From Halobacteriales archaeon SW_9_67_25 (GTDB lineage Archaea; Halobacteriota; Halobacteria; Halobacteriales; Haloarculaceae), in NCBI GenBank assembly GCA_003022745.1, contig PXSU01000086.1:1-5157 (forward strand): DNA of 5,157 nucleotides, read 5' to 3'. The position numbers and the translations under genes are program-made. The notes under the pieces were generated by a model. The model had not been told where the DNA came from, did no database searches, and saw only the letters and a program-made list of their open reading frames with translations. Within the stretch, counting starts at the first letter, position 1. Each line of letters opens with the position of its first letter. This document shows, one piece after another, positions 1 to 4,577 of this stretch.

Positions 1-1122
1 CTCCTCGACCAGGTCGGCCCACCAGTCGAGTTCGTAGGAGTGAAACTCCACGGCCAGAGCGTTCGGGATGGCCGCGCCGACGTGGGCGCTGGCCATCGTC
101 GCGACCGGCGAGGCGACGTTGTGCATCGCGACCGGGACGTAGTACTGGTTGGCGACGTCAGCGATTTTCCGGGTCTCGCGCATGCCGCCCACCTTCGGCA
201 GGTCGGGTGCGACGATGTCGACGGCCTGGGATTCGAGCAGTCGCCGGTGCTCGGTCACGCGGTAGCGGTTCTCGCCGGCGGCGATGGGCGTCACCGTCGA
301 CTCCGTGACCGACTGCTGGACCGCCAGATTTTCTGGGGGGACGGGGTCCTCGAGCCACCAGACGTCGTACTCCTCGAGAGCCGTGGCCAGCCGCTTTGCC
401 GACCCGGCCGAGAACGTCCAGTGGCAGTCGAAGGCGACGTCGGCGCGGTCCCGGACTCGCTCGGTCACGCGCTCCACTATCTCGGCTTTGTGCCGGATCT
501 CGCCGGGACGGAGGTGGCGGTTCGCGCGGTCCTTCTCGAACCCCGAGGGCACGTCGAGGTCGAACTTCAGGGCATCGTAGCCAAGCTGTTCGACGACGCG
601 CTCTGCCTCGTCGGCGCAGGCCTCGGGGTCGGCCTCGGCCTCTGTGTGGCAGTCACAGTACACCCGCGTCCCGTCGCGGTACTTCCCGCCCAAGAGCTGG
701 TAGGCCGGGACCTGGAGGACTTTCCCGGCGAGGTCGTGCAGCGCGGTCTCGACGCCCGCGATGGCGGTGACGGTGACGCCCTCGATGGACCCCTCGCCGG
801 ACATCTTCTGGACCAGATGTTCGTAGAGACGGTCGATGTCGAGCGGGTTCTCCCCCTCGAGGAAGGGGACCATCCGGTCGACCAGCTCGGGGACGCCCGC
901 GCCCCAGTAGGCCTCGCCGGTGCCCACGACGCCGGCGTCGGTGTACACCCGGACCAGCGTCCACGGGAAGTTCCCGTCGACCATCGTCGTCTGGACGTCC
1001 CTGATCTCGATGTCGCGCGACCCGGGCGCGCGCTCGGCCGCCAGCCCCATCGACTCCGCAGAGAGGTTCCGCATCGTGTACTCCGCGTTCGGGTCGCGGA
1101 GGGCTCTGTAGTCCCGAGACAT
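1..1122 (-). CDS. Enolase-superfamily sugar-acid dehydratase (gluconate/galactonate dehydratase-like), 3' end outside window
   Basis: Likely removes water from an aldonic acid to give a 2-keto-3-deoxy acid, a cytosolic step of archaeal Entner-Doudoroff-type sugar breakdown. 374 residues are visible without a stop; the missing C-terminus is probably a few dozen residues. After an N-terminal extension of about 36 residues comes the enolase N-terminal fold (about 38-150), then the barrel. Visible barrel residues fit the Mg-binding and acid/base set: Asp232 and His234 (FDCHW), Glu258 (WWLEDP), Glu284 (AGENRY), Asp307 (APDLPKVGG) and His334 (AMHNVASP). The Asp-x-His pair plus the late His resembles galactonate/mannonate dehydratases more than mandelate racemase; strand 2 has Lys186-x-Asp188 rather than Lys-x-Lys. 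ATG at 1122 is chosen because a TATA-like box lies 26 nt upstream and no better in-frame start exists. By memory it resembles haloarchaeal proteins annotated as gluconate dehydratase (gad). The family is certain; the substrate is inferred. Confidence 0.9.
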   Translation of the reverse strand, partial: MSRDYRALRDPNAEYTMRNLSAESMGLAAERAPGSRDIEIRDVQTTMVDGNFPWTLVRVYTDAGVVGTGEAYWGAGVPELVDRMVPFLEGENPLDIDRLYEHLVQKMSGEGSIEGVTVTAIAGVETALHDLAGKVLQVPAYQLLGGKYRDGTRVYCDCHTEAEADPEACADEAERVVEQLGYDALKFDLDVPSGFEKDRANRHLRPGEIRHKAEIVERVTERVRDRADVAFDCHWTFSAGSAKRLATALEEYDVWWLEDPVPPENLAVQQSVTESTVTPIAAGENRYRVTEHRRLLESQAVDIVAPDLPKVGGMRETRKIADVANQYYVPVAMHNVASPVATMASAHVGAAIPNALAVEFHSYELDWWADLVEE

Positions 1123-1126
1123 ACCG

Positions 1127-1135
1127 GTGATTCAC
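1127..1135. promoter_or_regulatory. Small palindrome between TATA-like box and dehydratase start
   Basis: GTGATTCAC is a 4-bp inverted repeat around one central base. It lies 5-13 nt upstream of the dehydratase ATG, beside the expected transcription start. The placement suits a repressor site, but the repeat is short and could be chance. Confidence 0.2.
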
Positions 1136-1143
1136 TCACTGTC

Positions 1144-1152
1144 AAGTAAAAC
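1144..1152 (-). promoter_or_regulatory. TATA-like box of the dehydratase gene
   Basis: On the minus strand this reads GTTTTACTT, preceded by purine-rich GGGGAAG that could serve as the TFB-binding element. It is the most AT-rich stretch of the divergent 117-nt gap, and its centre is about 26 nt upstream of the ATG at 1122, the spacing expected for a leaderless haloarchaeal transcript. Confidence 0.45.
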
Positions 1153-1239
1153 CTTCCCCTGTCGTGTAATCTCCCCCCTGCCCGGGGTCAACGACTCCGA
1201 CAGGAAAGACGTTTGTCGCGGCGTCTCCGAGTGGCCGAC

Positions 1240-1518
1240 ATGGTCGAGAACGTCATCTGGCCCGCGTTTCTGGACGCCGGGTGCACCAGAAGCGAGGGGC
1301 GGCGGGTCCCGCTGGACGTCGCGGTCGAGAACCCGACCGTCGACGAGATCGCACAGGCCGTCCAGCAGGTCGGCTACGACGCAGTTATCGAGCGCGAGAA
1401 GACCTATCCCCGCGAGTACGACCCCCGCGGCCGGGTGCTCGTGAAGGACGCCGACGACGCCACCAAGAGCGACCTCCTGGCGGCCGTCGCGGCCTACGTC
1501 GCCGCGATCCGCGGATGA
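1240..1518 (+). CDS. srp19: Signal recognition particle protein SRP19
   Basis: SRP19 binds the tips of helices 6 and 8 of 7S SRP RNA and prepares it for SRP54, which targets nascent membrane and secreted proteins to the translocon. The 92-residue product has the usual haloarchaeal length and family signatures: IWPAFLDAG followed by RSEGRRVP near the N-terminus (about residues 6-24), the [20 protein letters not shown] helix-strand region (32-51), and [12 protein letters not shown] (58-69). ATG 1240 is preferred over an in-frame TTG at 1213 because the protein then begins MVENVIWP, the natural start of the fold. No Shine-Dalgarno is present. Only a weak box (GTTTGT at 1211-1216, about 26 nt upstream) could act as a leaderless promoter. 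Its stop overlaps the gar1 start (ATGA), so the two genes form an operon. Confidence 0.95.
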   Translation: MVENVIWPAFLDAGCTRSEGRRVPLDVAVENPTVDEIAQAVQQVGYDAVIEREKTYPREYDPRGRVLVKDADDATKSDLLAAVAAYVAAIRG

Positions 1519-1745
1519 GACGCGCCGGGGAGGTCGTGCGAACCGCACAGGGAGTGGCAGTGGTTCGGTCGCCCGACGCGACGACCCTCGATGTGGGGAC
1601 AGGACTTGTCGACGAGTCCCTGACGGACGTCGGGTGTGTCGTGGACGTGTTCGGACCCGTCGAACGACCCTACCTGGTGGTCTCGCCCGCCGAGAGCATC
1701 CGGCTGGCGCCGCTGGTCGGGACGACCCTCTATGCACAGAAGTAA
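1515..1745 (+). CDS. gar1: H/ACA ribonucleoprotein protein Gar1
   Basis: Gar1 is a small beta-barrel subunit of the archaeal H/ACA RNP. It contacts the pseudouridine synthase Cbf5 and aids substrate loading and release during guide-RNA-directed pseudouridylation of rRNA. The 76-residue product carries the Gar1 core [17 protein letters not shown] at residues 42-58, matching the family pattern of an FGPV turn followed by PY and a strand, and ends with the short strand GTTLYAQ. It lacks the Gly/Arg-rich tails of eukaryotic Gar1, as expected in archaea. The ATG overlaps the srp19 stop in an ATGA, and there is no Shine-Dalgarno, so expression probably depends on translation of srp19. The large palindromic element begins 23 nt after its stop codon. 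Confidence 0.93.
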   Translation: MRRAGEVVRTAQGVAVVRSPDATTLDVGTGLVDESLTDVGCVVDVFGPVERPYLVVSPAESIRLAPLVGTTLYAQK

Positions 1746-1768
1746 TAAACCGTTCGTCGACCTGGCCT

Positions 1769-1860
1769 CGGTTCATACTGGCGGCTATAAGCCCGTGAGG
1801 GATTTCGACCCTACGGGGGGTCGAATATCTTCACGTAGTTATAGCCGTCAGTATCAATCG
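1769..1860. repeat. 92-nt imperfect palindromic element in the gar1/lipoyl-gene convergent gap
   Basis: The two halves are reverse complements without gaps. Core arms 1775-1814 and 1815-1854 agree at 30 of 40 positions, and five further pairs (CGGTT at 1769-1773 against AATCG at 1856-1860, one of them G-T) extend it past a single C-C mismatch. The outermost core is nearly perfect: ATACTGGCGGCTATAA at 1775-1790 faces TTATAGCCGTCAGTAT at 1839-1854 with one G-T pair. The inner stem TTCGACCC/GGGTCGAA surrounds the centre, where CTACGG could form a cUACGg tetraloop. It is more AT-rich than flanking DNA at its ends. It could be a miniature inverted-repeat mobile element, a dispersed palindromic repeat, or the structured 3' end of one or both convergent transcripts. 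No coding is evident. Confidence 0.75.
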
Positions 1861-1917
1861 GAGTTCTCTGCCAGCCACGTCTCGGCGGGTCTTCCCGAAT
1901 AGCACTCCCGCCACCCC

Positions 1918-1931
1918 GGCACTCGAGTGCC
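1918..1931. repeat. Perfect 14-bp palindrome GGCACTCGAGTGCC
   Basis: GGCACTCGAGTGCC equals its own reverse complement. It lies in the non-coding convergent gap, between the large palindromic element and the hairpin near the lipoyl gene stop. There is no promoter-like context. It could be a protein-binding site or chance in GC-rich DNA. Confidence 0.5.
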
Positions 1932-1948
1932 ACTGTCGACCAATCCCG

Positions 1949-1997
1949 GCTCCCCCTCACGAATGACACTGTGGAACTCGACATCGTGTGGGGGAGC
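1949..1997. repeat. Hairpin with 14-bp stem just downstream of the lipoyl enzyme gene
   Basis: GCTCCCCCTCACGA at 1949-1962 is the reverse complement of TCGTGTGGGGGAGC at 1984-1997 with one mismatch, enclosing a 21-nt loop. On the minus strand it begins about 10 nt after the lipoyl gene stop (2008-2010), so it could stabilise or end that transcript. No U-rich run follows on that strand, so it is not a textbook terminator. For the plus strand it lies about 200 nt beyond gar1. Confidence 0.6.
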
Positions 1998-2007
1998 GAT
2001 TGACTTT

Positions 2008-2829
2008 CTACGCCGTCGGGTCGGTCCGCTCGCGCGTCCAGGCGTCACTCGCGTACTTGCGCCGTGCCCGCTCTCGCGCTCGCTCGCGTTCCTCGTCGGT
2101 CCACCCGCCCTGCTCGGCGCCGGCCCACTCGGCGAGTGCCGATTCGAGGGCCGTGACCGCCTCCTCGCGGTCGATGCCAGCCTGTTCGCGCACCGACGTC
2201 ACGCGGTCGTGAAAGGCCGTGGCGTCGGGCGGGTCGGCGAACGCCCCGAGGTGCCGGTCGGCCTCGCTGGCGTACGTGACCGATCCGTGCTGGATGACGC
2301 TGTCGCGCTGGCGGTACTGGGCGTTGCCGCTGATCTTGCGCCCGTCGGCCGCGAGCACGTCGTGGGCCGGGTGGAGGTCCCGCAGGTAACAGGCCGGCTC
2401 GTAGACCGCCGGCCGCTCGCTCTCGGCGTAGGTCGCCTCGACGCCCATCCGCTCGAAGGCCGAAAAGAGCGGCTCGCACAGCAACGCGTAACTCTCCATC
2501 AGGTCCCCGGGTAACTCCGCTGCCGGCGCGACGACCGAGTAGGAGACGTCCCCGAAGACGTCGTGGTAGATCGCGCCCCCGCCGGTGGGCCGGCGCGTGA
2601 CCGCTATCCCCTCCCGCTCGCAGTAGTCCCAGTCGACGGTCGCGGGGTCCTGGTGGTAGCCCAGCGAGAGCGTGCTCGGGTCCCACCGGTAGACGCGGAG
2701 CGTTCGCGGTCCGCCGTCGGCGGCTGTCTCGGCGGCCACCTCGTCGAAGGCCATGTTCAGCGGGCCCGGGTGTGCCTCCTCGCGGATCAGCCGCCATTCC
2801 TCGCCTAGGCCGCCGTCGTCACCACTCAT
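2008..2829 (-). CDS. Lipoate-protein ligase / octanoyltransferase family protein (BPL/LPL fold)
   Basis: This enzyme attaches lipoate or octanoate to a lysine of lipoyl-domain proteins (2-oxoacid dehydrogenase E2, glycine cleavage H protein) in the cytosol. The 273 residues show the family set: SLGYHQDP (55-62), RRPTGGGAIYHD (79-90, the acyl-AMP/acyl-binding loop), DGRKISGNAQ (162-171, with the conserved Lys165), and QHGSV (180-184). Cys147 in EPACYL sits just ahead of the DGRK motif, where LipM-type octanoyltransferases carry their acyl-accepting cysteine, so transferase activity is a real alternative to ATP-dependent ligase. The C-terminal 30 residues are charged and Arg/Glu-rich. ATG 2829 is chosen because it overlaps the upstream regulator's stop (ATGA) and is followed directly by family-like sequence. 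The frame stays open upstream to an ATG at 3282, but that stretch is the regulator gene read out of frame. Confidence 0.92.
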   Translation of the reverse strand: MSGDDGGLGEEWRLIREEAHPGPLNMAFDEVAAETAADGGPRTLRVYRWDPSTLSLGYHQDPATVDWDYCEREGIAVTRRPTGGGAIYHDVFGDVSYSVVAPAAELPGDLMESYALLCEPLFSAFERMGVEATYAESERPAVYEPACYLRDLHPAHDVLAADGRKISGNAQYRQRDSVIQHGSVTYASEADRHLGAFADPPDATAFHDRVTSVREQAGIDREEAVTALESALAEWAGAEQGGWTDEERERARERARRKYASDAWTRERTDPTA

Positions 2830-3278
2830 CGCGGTTCGTGGGTGATGAGGTCGTCCGCCTGCGCTGCCAGGCGCAGGGCGTCCCCGTCGAAGGAGTCGGC
2901 GTACCGGACCAGCAACACCAGCATGGTCTCGGGCTCCTCGACGGCGTACCCGTCGGACCGCGAGAGTAACCCCGCCTCGTCGAGTTGCCCCGCGTACCCG
3001 CTGACTGCCGGCCGGGAGACATCCAGCCGGTCCGCAATCTCGCCCGCCGAAAGCGTCGGGTCCTCGAGCAGGGCGATCACGATCCCCCGGGCCGTCTCCC
3101 GCCGGAGATAGCCCAGGGCGACCTGCTCGTATGCCGAAAACCGGCCCGCGAGGAAGTACCGCCGGTAGTCGCCGTCCTTCCGGCTCTCGATTGCGCCCGT
3201 GTTCTCTAGCCGTCGGAGGTGGTGCTGTGTCTCGCCGGTGCCCAGTTGCAGGTCGTCCGCCCTCCTGGTCCTCCGGAG
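2826..3278 (-). CDS. Double winged-helix transcription regulator, 5' end disrupted
   Basis: The open frame encodes 150 residues that read as a haloarchaeal two-wHTH DNA-binding protein. The first domain shows only its later part, ADDLQLGTGETQHHLRRLE (8-25) followed by a wing with DGDYRRYFLAG. The second domain is complete: LSAGEIADRLDVSRPAVSGY (76-95) then LDEAGLLSRSDGY. A short C-terminal helix region follows (DALRLAAQADDLITHEPR). The stop overlaps the lipoyl enzyme ATG, so it likely regulates that gene or itself. The odd point is the start: the frame is closed by TAA-TGA just before residue 1, and the only promoter-backed ATG (3282) is out of frame. The next in-frame candidate, GTG at 3080, would cut off the entire first domain. 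About 20-25 residues including helix 1 appear to be missing. Possible causes are a small deletion, a frameshift or a sequencing error. The coordinates give the open coding stretch, not a proven start. Confidence 0.75.
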   Translation of the reverse strand, partial: LRRTRRADDLQLGTGETQHHLRRLENTGAIESRKDGDYRRYFLAGRFSAYEQVALGYLRRETARGIVIALLEDPTLSAGEIADRLDVSRPAVSGYAGQLDEAGLLSRSDGYAVEEPETMLVLLVRYADSFDGDALRLAAQADDLITHEPR

Positions 3279-3306
3279 TCATTACTCTCTGTTATGCGAG
3301 ACGGGC

Positions 3307-3313
3307 AGAAAAA
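3307..3313 (-). promoter_or_regulatory. TATA-like T-run upstream of the regulator gene
   Basis: The minus strand reads GAACCTTTTTCTG here, centred about 28 nt upstream of the ATG at 3282, which fits a leaderless promoter for the regulator-lipoyl pair. The same T-rich run lies about 20 nt past the stomatin gene stop and could instead end that transcript. Both roles are compatible. Confidence 0.35.
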
Positions 3314-3334
3314 GGTTCGCTCTATGTCGGTGGG

Positions 3335-4516
3335 TCAGGACCCGCTGCCGTCGGTCCCCTCGTTGGGGTTGAAATCGGAGCCGCCGCCGGCGACCTCCTT
3401 GTCCATCTCCTCGTCCATCTGTTCGATGACCTCGTCGGGGTCCTTGATTTCGGCGGTGGCGTCGCCAGTCTTGACCGCGTCGGCCTCCTGTTCCATCTGA
3501 TCGACGTCGACGACCTCGTCCTCGTCTTCGAGCTGTCCCAGTATCTCCTTGATGTTGTCGAGGCCGAGCATCTCGCGGGCCTCGTCGTCGAACTCCAGTC
3601 CCTCCAGGACGTGGCCGTTCTCCCTGGCGTCGCTGCCCTGTAGGTGCTTGCCGTACCGCCCGACCAGCGAGGTCAGTTCCTGGGGGAGCACGAACTTCGT
3701 CGATTCGCCCTCGCCGATGTGTTCCAGGGTCTCCATTCCTCGCTCGATGATGGCGCGTTCGCCCATCGACTCGGCGGATTTCGCCCGCAACACGGTCGAG
3801 ATGGCGTCGCCCTGTGCTTCGAGGATCTGGCTCTGTTTCTCACCCTGCGCGCGGATGATGTTGGACTGCTTCTGTCCCTGTGCCTCCTCGATTGCACTGC
3901 GCCGTTCGCCCTGCGCTTCGAGAATCATCGCGCGCCGGCGCCGCTCCGCGGAGGTCTGTTGTTCCATGGCCTGCTGGACGTCCTTCGAGGGGTTGACCTC
4001 CCGGACCTCGACGCTCTCGACGCGGATACCCCACTCGTCGGTGGGTTCGTCCAGTTCCGTCTGTATCTTCGAGTTGATCTGCTGGCGCTTGTTGAGCGTG
4101 TCGTCCAGTTCCATGTCGCCGAGGACGGCCCGCAGCGTGGTCTGTGCGAGGTTCGAGACTGCCCGCTTGTAGTGGTCGACCTCGAGGAACGCCTTCTGGG
4201 CGTCCATCACCTTGATGTAGACGACGGCGTCGGCCGTCACGGGCGAGTTGTCCCGGGTGATGGCCTCCTGGCGCGGGACGTCGAGCGTCTGGGTCCGCAT
4301 GTCGAACCGGTAGACCTTCGTCACGAACGGCAGGACGATGTTCGGGCCGGGTTCGAGCAACCCCTGGTACTCGCCAAAGCGCGTGTAGGCGGCCTTGTCG
4401 TAGGCTTCGACGATGACGATGCTCTTGTACGCTGTGACGATGGCAAAGATCAAGACGAGTGCCGCGACGAGCGGAAACGCCCCGGGTAACGTCTGTAACA
4501 CCACTGCGGGGAGCAT
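3335..4516 (-). CDS. SPFH/stomatin/prohibitin-family membrane protein
   Basis: Stomatin-like proteins form large ring-shaped oligomers on membranes and scaffold or regulate membrane proteins and proteases. The 393 residues start with one membrane segment (about 5-30, VVLQTLPGAFPLVAALVLIF), then the SPFH domain (about 31-190) with RFGEYQGLLEPGPNIVLPFV, DVPRQEAITRDNSPVTADAV and EWGIRVESVEVREV. A coiled coil follows (about 185-260) with four exact 11-residue repeats around AQG, then the conserved KFVLPQEL (274-281). The last 90 residues form a very acidic tail ending in a Gly/Ser-rich stretch, typical haloarchaeal adaptation and probably disordered. ATG 4516 begins directly with the membrane segment; a longer in-frame start near 4633 would overlap nfeD and add non-family sequence. 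It lies 61 nt downstream of the NfeD-family gene on the same strand, the classical partner arrangement. A perfect palindrome precedes the start, suggesting possible separate control. Confidence 0.95.
   Translation of the reverse strand: MLPAVVLQTLPGAFPLVAALVLIFAIVTAYKSIVIVEAYDKAAYTRFGEYQGLLEPGPNIVLPFVTKVYRFDMRTQTLDVPRQEAITRDNSPVTADAVVYIKVMDAQKAFLEVDHYKRAVSNLAQTTLRAVLGDMELDDTLNKRQQINSKIQTELDEPTDEWGIRVESVEVREVNPSKDVQQAMEQQTSAERRRRAMILEAQGERRSAIEEAQGQKQSNIIRAQGEKQSQILEAQGDAISTVLRAKSAESMGERAIIERGMETLEHIGEGESTKFVLPQELTSLVGRYGKHLQGSDARENGHVLEGLEFDDEAREMLGLDNIKEILGQLEDEDEVVDVDQMEQEADAVKTGDATAEIKDPDEVIEQMDEEMDKEVAGGGSDFNPNEGTDGSGS
3788..3919 (-). repeat. Four tandem 33-bp (11-residue) repeats in the stomatin coiled coil
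   Basis: Residues 200, 211, 222 and 233 each begin an 11-residue unit of the form E/R-A-Q-G-x-x-x-S/I followed by hydrophobic residues (EAQGERRSAIE, EAQGQKQSNII, RAQGEKQSQIL, EAQGDAISTVL). The phase is exact, giving 33-bp DNA periodicity. Eleven-residue periodicity predicts a hendecad coiled coil rather than a heptad one, in line with oligomer packing in SPFH proteins. Confidence 0.8.
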
Positions 4517-4520
4517 AACA

Positions 4521-4537
4521 CCGACACTTTGTGTCGG
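4521..4537. promoter_or_regulatory. Perfect 7-bp inverted repeat just upstream of the stomatin gene
   Basis: CCGACACTTTGTGTCGG has two perfect 7-nt arms around TTT. It occupies the 5-21 nt upstream of the stomatin ATG, downstream of a weak TATA-like CTTTTG (4543-4548, about 29 nt upstream). This is the usual position of an archaeal repressor operator. As RNA it would form a hairpin in the nfeD-stomatin spacer and could affect read-through or processing instead. No T-run follows, so a simple terminator is less likely. Confidence 0.5.
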
Positions 4538-4577
4538 ATAGGCAAAAGGGTTTGTCTGTAGCTGCGTTCTCCCGGGT

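Noticed and set aside
40..1149. Long plus-strand open frame (369 codons) opposite the dehydratase
   Set aside because: It is the antisense of a clear enolase-superfamily gene. The product is Arg/Gly/Val/Asp-rich without any recognisable motif, a common artefact in GC-rich coding DNA.
1769..1860. H/ACA guide RNA next to gar1
   Set aside because: The idea is attractive given the neighbour, but no ANA box follows the stem on either strand, and no tandem G-A kink-turn or kink-loop is visible. The internal mismatches do not form a clear pseudouridylation pocket.
1854..2048. Small minus-strand frame (64 codons, GTG start) in the convergent gap, ending RPAETWLAENSD
   Set aside because: It overlaps the lipoyl gene's 3' end in another frame, runs through the 14-bp hairpin and palindrome, has only moderate third-position GC, and its stop falls inside the large palindromic element. 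I recognise no family. A decayed gene fragment cannot be excluded, but I cannot support it as a gene.
3788..3919. CRISPR-like or tandem DNA repeat in the stomatin region
   Set aside because: The 33-bp period is produced by coding for 11-residue coiled-coil units. The copies are adjacent without spacers and diverge at the DNA level.
3644..4489. Long plus-strand frame (281 codons) opposite the stomatin gene
   Set aside because: It is antisense to well-conserved SPFH coding sequence. Its Leu/Arg/Asp/Val-rich product mirrors the GC skew of codon positions on the other strand, with no family features.
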